Shown in pieces: positions 1 through 6,688 of a stretch of DNA of 10,254 nt; position 1 is the first letter of the stretch, and each line of letters starts with the position of its first letter. A program made the position numbers and the translations under genes. The stretch lies in NCBI GenBank assembly GCA_030621455.1, contig JAUXHQ010000037.1, forward strand, positions 1 to 10,254. The letters run 5' to 3'. Below the pieces are notes generated by a model. That model did not search any database, was not told the DNA's origin, and saw only the letters and a list, made by a program, of their open reading frames with translations. This stretch comes from Deltaproteobacteria bacterium. Lineage in GTDB: Bacteria; Desulfobacterota; UBA8473.

Positions 1-1
1 A

Positions 2-61
2 GAGATTGCGGAAAATAGCCATTTATGGGTGGGAACTTGCTTAGGAATGGGAATTAAATAA
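2..61 (+). CDS. C-terminal end of an unidentified upstream gene (partial)
   Basis: An open frame runs in from the left edge and ends at TAA 59-61, giving 19 residues that finish in WVGTCLGMGIK. It is supported mainly by its join to the next gene: the stop codon overlaps the AAGGTG ribosome binding site of the following ATG, only 9 bases away, which is typical of translationally coupled genes in one operon. The tail is too short to assign a family, and I do not recognise it. Confidence 0.5.
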   Translation, partial: EIAENSHLWVGTCLGMGIK

Positions 62-65
62 GGTG
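60..65 (+). promoter_or_regulatory. Ribosome binding site of the LolA-like gene, overlapping the upstream stop
   Basis: AAGGTG lies 5 bases before ATG 71 and overlaps the TAA stop of the preceding reading frame. It fixes the start of the LolA-like gene and implies translational coupling with the gene to its left. Confidence 0.6.
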
Positions 66-70
66 CACAA

Positions 71-817
71 ATGAAAAAAATATTCCGGCCCTGTATACTC
101 CTGGCTTTGGTATTGATCCTGCCCATCTCTGCTTCAGGGTATATCCCTTCTGCTCATTTCATAATAAAAATGATGTTGGAGGGAAATGGAGCGATAGACC
201 ATGTGATGGTGGAACAGACAGCGATCATCTTCGATGAAGACTCAGGGGGTGAAGCTCTTCGGGTTCCGGGGGTCCTTTATCTCAAGCTTCCGGACGGTTA
301 CCGTCTAGATATGACTCTGCCATACGAGAAGAAGACATCTATATATAGCAAGGGGGAAATCTTTACTATCGTGGACGGTGAGATTGTCTCACGCGGACCG
401 GATAGGAGGGCTCTTTTCAAGGATTTTCTCATACGACACTCAGTGAACCGGATCATGGGACTCCTCCGTTCCAAGCATGTGAATATTGAAAGGACAGGTC
501 TCGGAAGGTTTGGTGGAAAGGTCTCTTATATTATAGGTGCCGGGGAAACTGAGACTGAATTCCCCCAGTTGTGGATAGAGAAGGACAGCTTTTTACCCCT
601 TAGGTTTGTTTCAAAGGAAAAGAGAGAAGGGTCAATCGTGACAGTTGAGGTCCGTTACTTAGATTATAGACATATAGATGACAAGTTTCGGTATCCGTCT
701 ACAATTGAATTTTATGCTGACGATAAATTAACGCTACGTTACCAAACAGAGAAAGTAATGATAAATACTAGTATGCCGGATAACGTCTTTGATATGAAAA
801 AGCTTATAATAAAATAG
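71..817 (+). CDS. Exported LolA-like / outer-membrane lipoprotein-sorting-type protein
   Basis: This 248-residue protein opens with MKKIFRP and a hydrophobic stretch (about residues 8-19) followed by SASG-Y, a good Sec signal peptide with likely cleavage near residue 23. No lipobox cysteine sits at the cleavage site, so a soluble periplasmic protein is more likely than a lipoprotein. The mature part is rich in beta-type segments (GVLYLKLPDGYRLDM, GEIFTIVDGEIVS, PQLWIEKDSFLPLRFV, VEVRYLDYRHID). The order 'leaches a lipid-like layer, reads a polysaccharide-like strand, then W-I-D/E-K-D-x-xLP' resembles LolA/LolB-fold proteins, which carry lipoproteins or other lipids across the periplasm. The fold assignment is by pattern only; the cargo is unknown. 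It shares an operon with a preceding frame and is followed after 18 bases by priA. It could also be a general beta-rich exported protein of another family. Confidence 0.6.
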   Translation: MKKIFRPCILLALVLILPISASGYIPSAHFIIKMMLEGNGAIDHVMVEQTAIIFDEDSGGEALRVPGVLYLKLPDGYRLDMTLPYEKKTSIYSKGEIFTIVDGEIVSRGPDRRALFKDFLIRHSVNRIMGLLRSKHVNIERTGLGRFGGKVSYIIGAGETETEFPQLWIEKDSFLPLRFVSKEKREGSIVTVEVRYLDYRHIDDKFRYPSTIEFYADDKLTLRYQTEKVMINTSMPDNVFDMKKLIIK

Positions 818-835
818 TGCGTAAAGTGCCAAACC

Positions 836-3349
836 GTGGAAGAAAAGAGATTTGTTGATGTGGCCCCGGGTTTGCCGCTTCCAAAAACCCTATGCTATCA
901 AGCCCCGGAAAGTCTACGGGATGACATTGAGGTTGGCAAGAGGGTTCTGGTCCCCTTGGGTAATAGGAAGATAACCGGGTATGTTGTGGGGTTTCATGGA
1001 GAGAATGAAATCTTAGATATCAAGGACGTCCTCTATGTCCTTGATGATTCTCCTCTATTTGGTGAAGATGAGTTAGAGTTCTTCCGTTGGGTTTCAGACT
1101 ATTATTTTTCCCCCCTCGGTGAGGTGATCAAGACTGCCCTGCCAAAGGGTATTAATATTGAGACCTTACAGACCGTTTCCCTTACCGAGAAAGGCGAGAA
1201 CCTCCTCTCCTCACCCGCTGGCGCCCCCCCTGCTTGCCTTGCTGGAAAAGTTATCTCTAATGGGGCTTATCGTATATTGAAGGAACTTTCAGGAAAGAGG
1301 GCGGACACCCTTCAGCATATCATACGAAAGCACCCCGGGGGTAATCCGTACGCTCTCTTCTTCAGGTTGAAGGATGCAGGGCTCGTTAATGTGGAATTCA
1401 AGGAGAAGGGGAAAAGGATAAGCCCTAAAACCGAGAAATTTGTGAGGTACACGGGAGATAACCTGGCTCCGAAAGACCTGAGTTCTGTTGTCAGTGTATT
1501 GGAGAGGAGGGCGCCCAAACAGGCCGGCATATTAAGGTTTGTACAAAACAGGGAGAAGGTCTCCCTTCGTATGCTCAGAAAAAAGTTTGGTGATCCGTCT
1601 GTAAGCGTTAAAAAATTGCGGGAGAAAGGGCTGGTCTCCATCTTCTGCGAAGAGGTGTATCGTGACCCCTTCGGAGGACAGGATTATGAACAGGACGCTC
1701 CACCAAAGCTCACCAGGAGACAACAAGAGGTCTTAGACAGGGTTACTCCGGCGATAAGATCCGGAGAATTTCGGCCATTCCTCCTCCATGGTATTACGGG
1801 TAGCGGCAAGACCGAAATCTACCTGAGGTCCATAGAAGAGGTACTCGAGTTGGGGAGAGAGGCGATTGTTTTAGTCCCGGAGATTTCCCTGACACCTCAG
1901 CTGGTGAGCCGGTTTAGATCGCGCTTTGGTAATAATGTGGCCCTTCTGCATAGCAGATTATCAGACGGGGAAAGATACGATGAATGGAGACGTGTAAAGT
2001 CAAGTCAAGTCAAGATAGCGATAGGGGCTCGCTCCGCTGTATTCACGCCTTTTGGAAACCTGGGGATCATTATAGTGGATGAAGAGCATGAAACCTCGTA
2101 CAAGCAGGAAAAGAGACTGCCATACAGTGCCAGGGATCTGGCAATTGTAAGGGGTAAGTTGGCTTCAGCTGTGGTTATTCTGGGTTCAGCCACCCCTTCT
2201 CTGGAATCCTACTATAATTCGGAAACAGGAAAACTAATCCAGTTGAGCCTGCCAACGAGGATCGAGAATAGGCCCCTCCCTGTAGTGGAAGTAGTTGACA
2301 TGAGGGAGGAGGTTAAGCACAGGTCATCTGATGGCCTCATATTTTCAAGGAGGTTGAAAGGGGCTATCGAGGAGACTGTGGCAAGGGATGAACATATTCT
2401 CCTCTTTCTCAACCGAAGGGGTTTTGCTACCTTTGTGATCTGTGAGGAATGTGGTTTCATAGTTACATGTCCCAACTGCAGCGTTTCTCTCGTACACCAT
2501 CTTAGAGGGGAAACACTGCACTGCCACTACTGTGACTATTCCAGGCGAATCCCCCACCCATGTCCTGAATGCAAGGCGGGAAGGATCCAATCTTTTGGTC
2601 TGGGAACCGAAAGGGTGGAGAAAGAGGTTAGAAGGCTATTTCCGGAAGCCAGGGTTGCAAGGATGGACAGAGACACCACCACCCGGAAGAATTCCCACCA
2701 AAGGATATTGAATAGTTTTAAAGACGGAGAGATAAATATACTCGTAGGTACCCAGATGATTGCTAAGGGGCATGATCTGCCTATGGTTACTCTGGTGGGG
2801 GTTATTTCTGCCGACACTTCCCTTGGATTCCCTGATTTTCGAGCAAGTGAGAGGACATTTCAGTTGCTGACCCAGGTAGCCGGCCGTGCCGGAAGGGGAG
2901 ATTCTCCGGGGAAGGTTATTGTGCAAACCTTCAATCCGGAACATTATAGCATAAAAAGGGCCAGGCTCCATGATTTCGTAAATTTTTACAGAGAAGAGAT
3001 GGATTTTCGCAGGGAGTTAAACTATCCTCCGTTTTCTCGTCTCATGAACTTCAAGGTAACAGGGAGCAACAGAAAGAGGACGGAAAAACATGCGGAGGAA
3101 CTGGGAAGAATTACAAGGCGCTTATTGGAAAAAGATAGGGGGTACAAGAAACATATCGAGGTACTTGGCCCGGCGACCGCTCCCCTTGAGAGATTAAGGG
3201 GCAAGTATAGATGGCAGATGCTGGTCAAGGGACGGAGACCGAATATCCTGCATTTATTTACAAGGCAGGTGCTGCAAGGGACAGCTTCAAGGATAAAAGG
3301 CAATAGGGTCAGGTTATCAGTGGATGTGGACCCTATCAATATGATGTAG
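836..3349 (+). CDS. priA: Primosomal protein N' (replication restart helicase PriA)
   Basis: PriA is a 3'-to-5' superfamily 2 DNA helicase that recognises stalled or collapsed forks and starts reloading of the replicative helicase. At 837 residues it is longer than the 732 of E. coli, but within the range of other phyla. The N-terminal fork-binding domain is recognisable (VDVAPGLPLPKTLCYQAP, then GKRVLVPLGNRKITGYVVG). The helicase core has Walker A GITGSGKT (319-326, Lys325) and Walker B DEEH (415-418). The zinc-binding insert has all eight cysteines in four pairs (536/539, 545/548, 563/566, 576/579). Late helicase motifs include GTQMIAKGHD and QVAGRAGR (680-687). GTG 836 is the only start available, since a stop in the same frame lies at 815-817. 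The Shine-Dalgarno is weak, which suggests coupling to the upstream gene. Confidence 0.97.
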   Translation: MEEKRFVDVAPGLPLPKTLCYQAPESLRDDIEVGKRVLVPLGNRKITGYVVGFHGENEILDIKDVLYVLDDSPLFGEDELEFFRWVSDYYFSPLGEVIKTALPKGINIETLQTVSLTEKGENLLSSPAGAPPACLAGKVISNGAYRILKELSGKRADTLQHIIRKHPGGNPYALFFRLKDAGLVNVEFKEKGKRISPKTEKFVRYTGDNLAPKDLSSVVSVLERRAPKQAGILRFVQNREKVSLRMLRKKFGDPSVSVKKLREKGLVSIFCEEVYRDPFGGQDYEQDAPPKLTRRQQEVLDRVTPAIRSGEFRPFLLHGITGSGKTEIYLRSIEEVLELGREAIVLVPEISLTPQLVSRFRSRFGNNVALLHSRLSDGERYDEWRRVKSSQVKIAIGARSAVFTPFGNLGIIIVDEEHETSYKQEKRLPYSARDLAIVRGKLASAVVILGSATPSLESYYNSETGKLIQLSLPTRIENRPLPVVEVVDMREEVKHRSSDGLIFSRRLKGAIEETVARDEHILLFLNRRGFATFVICEECGFIVTCPNCSVSLVHHLRGETLHCHYCDYSRRIPHPCPECKAGRIQSFGLGTERVEKEVRRLFPEARVARMDRDTTTRKNSHQRILNSFKDGEINILVGTQMIAKGHDLPMVTLVGVISADTSLGFPDFRASERTFQLLTQVAGRAGRGDSPGKVIVQTFNPEHYSIKRARLHDFVNFYREEMDFRRELNYPPFSRLMNFKVTGSNRKRTEKHAEELGRITRRLLEKDRGYKKHIEVLGPATAPLERLRGKYRWQMLVKGRRPNILHLFTRQVLQGTASRIKGNRVRLSVDVDPINMM

Positions 3350-3444
3350 TTTCCCCGGAAGTCACAAGGTGAACTGCGCTGGTTTTGCCCGGCATAGCCA
3401 AGAATAGATATACGTGGAACTGAGTATGAAATGAGTGTAATATT

Positions 3445-3951
3445 ATGTCTCTTCTAACAATCTTAACATACCCCGAACCTATCCTCAGGAAGAGGGCGCG
3501 TCCTGTTGAGACAATAGACGGAAATATAGAAAAGCTGGTAGAGGATATGGCGGATACTATGTATGCGGCCCCGGGCATAGGCCTGGCAGCCCCCCAGGTT
3601 GGTGAGTCCCTTCGAATAATCACTGTTGATGTAACCGAGGAGAGGGAGGGGCTTATAGTATTAATTAACCCGGAGATAATCTCTTGGGAAGGTGAGTGCG
3701 CAGGGGAAGAGGGATGCTTGAGCATTCCAGACTTCAAAGAGGTCATCCCGAGAAAGAAGAAGGTAGTGATTAGGGGGTTGGATATTTCAGGAAAGGAGAT
3801 GAAGATACCTGCCGAGGGGATACTCGCTATTAGTTTCCAACATGAGATCGACCACTTGGATGGTATGGTCATAATAGATAGGATAAGCGGATTGAAGAGG
3901 GATCTCTTCAAGAAAAAGCTAAAAAAGAAAATAGCGCAGCAGCAATTGTGA
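3445..3951 (+). CDS. def: Peptide deformylase
   Basis: This metalloenzyme removes the formyl group from the N-terminal methionine of nascent proteins at the ribosome exit. The 168-residue length is typical. All three family motifs are present: GIGLAAPQ (44-51), EEGCLSIP with metal ligand Cys91, and QHEIDHLDG with ligands His133 and His137 and catalytic Glu134. The lysine-rich tail (KKKLKKKIAQQQL) is normal for the family and may contact the ribosome. ATG 3445 fits the family N-terminus (LLTILTYPEPILRKRARPV). The ribosome binding site is poor. The gene starts 95 bases after priA and precedes fmt, the enzyme that adds the same formyl group. Confidence 0.98.
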   Translation: MSLLTILTYPEPILRKRARPVETIDGNIEKLVEDMADTMYAAPGIGLAAPQVGESLRIITVDVTEEREGLIVLINPEIISWEGECAGEEGCLSIPDFKEVIPRKKKVVIRGLDISGKEMKIPAEGILAISFQHEIDHLDGMVIIDRISGLKRDLFKKKLKKKIAQQQL

Positions 3952-4048
3952 TCGGTCTGCTTAAAGGCATAATCCAATAGTATAGGAAATCCCATTTTTT
4001 AGTCAATTATATCAATTAGTTCCTGACTATGTGTGCTAGCCGATCATA

Positions 4049-4098
4049 GCTGGTAAGCTGTTAAGCTATAAGCCAAACAGACTTAACGGCTTAACAGC
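4049..4098 (+). repeat. Long imperfect hairpin of inverted 8-base units in the fmt leader
   Basis: Arms 4049-4065 and 4082-4098 pair with 15 Watson-Crick pairs, one G-U (4059/4088) and one mismatch (4053/4094), around a 16-base loop. Each arm is itself a tandem pair of near-identical 8-mers: TGGTAAGC TGTTAAGC on the left and CTTAACGG CTTAACAG on the right. The arms can therefore also pair one unit out of register (perfect 10-bp match 4057-4066 with 4089-4098). No T-run follows, so it is not a standard intrinsic terminator. It could be a dispersed palindromic repeat of this genome or a leader RNA structure. Confidence 0.65.
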
Positions 4099-4106
4099 CA
4101 AAAGCT

Positions 4107-4119
4107 CGCCCGAAGGGCG
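4107..4119 (+). promoter_or_regulatory. GC-rich short hairpin just upstream of fmt
   Basis: CGCCC (4107-4111) and GGGCG (4115-4119) form a 5-bp stem with a GAA loop. It immediately follows the long hairpin at 4049-4098. The only Shine-Dalgarno-like bases for the TTG 4125 start (GAAGGG, 4112-4117) lie in its loop and 3' arm, so folding could hide them. A regulatory role is inference. Confidence 0.4.
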
Positions 4120-4142
4120 CTAACTTGAATGAGTATTACATT

Positions 4143-5081
4143 ATGAAGATCGCATTTATGGGCACGTCGAATTTTGCAGTCCCTGCTTTAGATCTCCTTA
4201 TTGACAAGGCGGCAGATATAGTCTGCGTAGTGACGAAACCCGATCGTCCTGGAGGCAGGGGAAGGAAGCTAATAGCTCCGCCAGTGAAAAGACTGGCAGA
4301 AAAAAAAGGGATTGCATTGTTCCAACCTGGAAATTTGAGGAGTGAACCTTTCATCTCAAGGTTCAGAGAATTTATGCCGGACACCATAGCCGTGGTGGCA
4401 TTTGGCCAACTCATATCCAAAGAAATCCTTGAGATGCCGCGATTCGGCTGTGTCAACCTGCACCCATCACTCCTACCGAAATACAGAGGGTCAGCACCCG
4501 TTAACTGGGCTATTATCAACGGGGAGAGGGTGACCGGCGTCACGACCATTCTTATGGATGAAGGCATTGACACGGGAGATATTTTGCTTCAAAAAGAAGT
4601 GGCGATTGAAGAGGATGATACATCGGAAAGCCTTCATGACAAACTGGCAAGAATAGGCGCAGAACTATTGGTGGAGACCCTCCGCCGGATCGAAAAAAGT
4701 ACCATAAACTCGGTATCCCAAGATCACTCCCAGGCAACCTCAGTTCCCATGCTCAAAAAAGAAGATGGATTAATAGACTGGAGTGAGGGTTGCCGCCATA
4801 TATCAAATCAGATAAAGGGTCTACTACCGTGGCCGGGTGCCTTTACGTGGCTCCGGGGAAAGAGACTCAAGATTTTTAAAGGTGTTCCACTAGAAGGGGG
4901 GGCACAGGTGACCTCCCCTGGTACCGTAAGTGAAACCAATTATAAAGGGATAAAGGTCAGTACGGGAGACGGGTCTCTTATGATAAAAGAGTTACAATTG
5001 CAGGATCATAAGAGAATGATGGTAGCTGACTTCCTAAGGGGACATAAAGATAAGGTTGCCGTCGGGACTATTCTGAAGTAA
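4143..5081 (+). CDS. fmt: Methionyl-tRNA formyltransferase
   Basis: This enzyme transfers a formyl group from 10-formyl-tetrahydrofolate to Met-tRNA(fMet), making the initiator tRNA for translation. Counted from ATG 4143 it is 312 residues, a usual length. The N-terminal Rossmann-type domain begins MKIAFMGTSNFAVPAL. The active site is clear: N105-L-H107 followed by PSLLPKYRGSAPVNWAI, and Asp143 in GIDTGDI, matching the family Asn/His/Asp triad. The C-terminal domain has LIDWSEGCRHISNQIKGLLPWPGAFTWLRG. A TTG at 4125 would add six residues (MNEYYI). It has the better Shine-Dalgarno spacing, but those bases lie in a hairpin; I prefer the ATG because it fits the family N-terminus. The gene is separated from def by 191 bases holding the repeat at 4049-4098. 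Confidence 0.97.
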   Translation: MKIAFMGTSNFAVPALDLLIDKAADIVCVVTKPDRPGGRGRKLIAPPVKRLAEKKGIALFQPGNLRSEPFISRFREFMPDTIAVVAFGQLISKEILEMPRFGCVNLHPSLLPKYRGSAPVNWAIINGERVTGVTTILMDEGIDTGDILLQKEVAIEEDDTSESLHDKLARIGAELLVETLRRIEKSTINSVSQDHSQATSVPMLKKEDGLIDWSEGCRHISNQIKGLLPWPGAFTWLRGKRLKIFKGVPLEGGAQVTSPGTVSETNYKGIKVSTGDGSLMIKELQLQDHKRMMVADFLRGHKDKVAVGTILK

Positions 5082-5091
5082 GGGTCTGTAA

Positions 5092-5101
5092 AGGAGAGGG
5101 G
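5092..5101 (+). promoter_or_regulatory. Strong Shine-Dalgarno that argues for an AUA start of rsmB
   Basis: AAGGAGAGGG is the best ribosome binding site in this intergenic region. It ends 6 bases before ATA 5108, in frame with rsmB, but almost 50 bases before the first canonical start codon (GTG 5150). GTG 5150 has purines (AGAAAGG) pressed directly against it, with no spacer. Confidence 0.6.
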
Positions 5102-5107
5102 GAAAAG

Positions 5108-6451
5108 ATAAAATCAGCCCGAGGAATAGCGCTGGGAATTTTAGAAAGGGTGGAAGCCCAGGGGGCGTATGCGGATATCTTACTGGATAAATCACTCAGA
5201 AAAGCGGCGCCTCTTACCCCTGTGGACAGGTCTTTTATTACAGAGCTGGTCTACGGGACCCTTCGATGGCGGGGAAGGATCGATTGGGTCATAGGTCAAT
5301 TTTCTAAGATCCCCATCGAAAAACTCGATTCTAATATATTGAATATCATCAGGCTGGGAGTTTACCAGCTTCTTTTTTTGGATAGAGTACCATCCTTCGC
5401 AGCCGTTAATGAATCGGTTAAACTCGCAGAACGTTGCGGGCATAAAGGCAAAGCCAGATTTGTAAATGCAAATCTCAGGTCTATTGAGAGAGGATGGCAT
5501 AGGATACGATACCCCGATATTGATGAGGACCCCGAACTCCACATTTCCGTGGTGCATTCCCATCCCATCTGGATGGTCAAGAGGTGGATCAGGCACTTTG
5601 GGGTAGAGGACACTATCGATCTTTGCATGGGCAATAATGAGGTTCCTCCCCTCACACTGAGGACAAACACGCTGAAAGTATTGAGGCAAGAGCTGCTTGA
5701 CGAACTTAGGAAGGACTTGGGAGAAATCTCCCCTACCATTTACTCCACTGAAGGTATAACGATTAGAGGGGCCTCTGACATAACAGCCCTTCCTTCCTTT
5801 GATAGGGGGTGGTTCCAGGTTCAGGATGAGGCAGCTCAGTTAATCTCTCATCTCCTCAACCCTATGCCTGGGCAGAGGGTGCTCGACGCCTGCGCTGCGC
5901 CGGGAGGCAAGACTACCCACCTCGCCCAATTGATGGAAAACAGCGGAGATATATATGCACTCGACATCAATGCGCACAGGCTTTCCCTCCTCGAGGATAA
6001 TTGCAGGAGGTTAGGGGTTATGAATGTTAAGGTCTCAAAGAAAGATGCGTCGCGGCCACTGGGGTTTACAGAAAAGTTTCATAGAATCCTGGTGGATGCA
6101 CCCTGCTCCGGTATGGGAGTGCTCAGGAGGAACCCAGACAGTAAATGGAACAAGAAAGAAAGTGATATTGACCAGCTCAGGGATCTTCAGCTGAGCATCT
6201 TGAATAATCTGGCGGATTATCTCACGGACCAAGGCATACTCCTTTACGTCACGTGTACTATTAGCCCTGAAGAGAACGAAGGAGTTGTCACGTCTTTCCT
6301 GGACGGTCATAGGGAGTTTGTATTGGAGAGCATCTCAGAGGTTATACCGAACGGTTGCGATAGCCTGTTGGACGATAAAGGTTTTTTTCATCCCTACCCA
6401 TACCTGCACAACATGGACGGCCTCTTCGCGGCAAGATTAAAAAAAGCTTGA
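5108..6451 (+). CDS. rsmB: 16S rRNA (cytosine(967)-C(5))-methyltransferase RsmB
   Basis: RsmB (Sun/Fmu) methylates C967 of 16S rRNA in the 30S P-site region, using S-adenosylmethionine. The N-terminal third is the NusB-like RNA-binding domain (LTPVDRSFITELVYGTLRWRGRIDWVI). The methyltransferase part, numbered from GTG 5150, has the SAM motif DACAAPGGKTTHL (from Asp246), motif IV DAPCSGMG with Cys319, and motif VI VTCTISPEEN with the nucleophile Cys369. Family members begin with residues like SARGIALGILERVEAQGAYADILLDK. Here that stretch is encoded before GTG 5150, in an open frame that starts at ATA 5108 behind a strong Shine-Dalgarno. I extend the gene to 5108 on that basis, giving 447 residues. 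The conservative alternative is 5150-6451 (433 residues). It starts 26 bases after fmt. Confidence 0.95.
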   Translation: MKSARGIALGILERVEAQGAYADILLDKSLRKAAPLTPVDRSFITELVYGTLRWRGRIDWVIGQFSKIPIEKLDSNILNIIRLGVYQLLFLDRVPSFAAVNESVKLAERCGHKGKARFVNANLRSIERGWHRIRYPDIDEDPELHISVVHSHPIWMVKRWIRHFGVEDTIDLCMGNNEVPPLTLRTNTLKVLRQELLDELRKDLGEISPTIYSTEGITIRGASDITALPSFDRGWFQVQDEAAQLISHLLNPMPGQRVLDACAAPGGKTTHLAQLMENSGDIYALDINAHRLSLLEDNCRRLGVMNVKVSKKDASRPLGFTEKFHRILVDAPCSGMGVLRRNPDSKWNKKESDIDQLRDLQLSILNNLADYLTDQGILLYVTCTISPEENEGVVTSFLDGHREFVLESISEVIPNGCDSLLDDKGFFHPYPYLHNMDGLFAARLKKA

Positions 6452-6468
6452 ATTGCTGGAATAAAGTC

Positions 6469-6499
6469 TTGACAACAGCCGTAAAAAATATGGTAATAT
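6469..6499 (+). promoter_or_regulatory. Sigma70-type promoter of the tRNA-Pro gene
   Basis: A consensus -35 box TTGACA (6469-6474) is followed, after 19 bases, by -10 TAATAT (6494-6499), which carries the extended -10 TG at 6491-6492. The spacer is longer than the usual 17, but the extended -10 compensates. Transcription would begin near 6506, about 17 bases before the mature tRNA. It starts 18 bases after the rsmB stop, so the tRNA need not depend on the upstream operon. Confidence 0.65.
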
Positions 6500-6522
6500 A
6501 AAAATAATTATGATAATCGGAA

Positions 6523-6599
6523 CGGGACATGGCTCAGTTTGGTAGAGCACTGCGTTCGGGACGCAGGGGTCGGGGGTTCAAATCCCCCTGTCCCGACCA
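6523..6599 (+). tRNA. tRNA-Pro (anticodon CGG)
   Basis: A full cloverleaf can be drawn in 77 bases. The acceptor stem is CGGGACA paired with TGTCCCG (6589-6595), and the 3' ACCA end is encoded (6596-6599). The D arm contains GCTC-AGTTTGGTA-GAGC. The anticodon stem CTGCG/CGCAG encloses the loop TTCGGGA, which reads CGG and decodes CCG proline codons. The T arm is GGGGGTTCAAATCCCCC. The C1-G72 first pair and G37 are usual for bacterial proline tRNAs, and the sequence closely resembles E. coli proK. A T6 run follows at 6602-6607. Confidence 0.97.
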
Positions 6600-6688
6600 T
6601 ATTTTTTCCAGCATCCTCCCCAATTAAGGAATTCCCCGCACTGAATATAGATTGTAAGGCCTTATAACTTTCTTATCTTCACACAGGT

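Noticed and set aside
3385..3413. Possible def promoter (TTGCCC with GATATA-like -10)
   Set aside because: Both boxes are weak and spacing to the best -10 is off; many AT-rich gaps would match as well.
3336..3995. A 219-codon open frame on the - strand across def
   Set aside because: It is the antisense shadow of def, which has all three deformylase motifs; the antisense product shows no domain or ribosome binding site.
4060..4095. GTTAAGC ... GCTTAAC resembling integron attC core sites (GTTRRRY and RYYYAAC)
   Set aside because: The order is inside out for an attC site, there is no cassette or integrase nearby, and the match follows from the tandem 8-mer palindrome.
6523..6599. tRNA-Pro as an attachment site for an integrated island
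   Set aside because: No second copy of the tRNA 3' end occurs in the window and there is no integrase next to it; the kinase side shows no sign of transfer.
6602..6664. Intrinsic terminator after the tRNA, and the TAAGGCCTTA palindrome at 6655-6664
   Set aside because: The T6 run has no dedicated GC stem before it apart from the tRNA itself, and the palindrome is short with no T-run; neither is firm enough to annotate.
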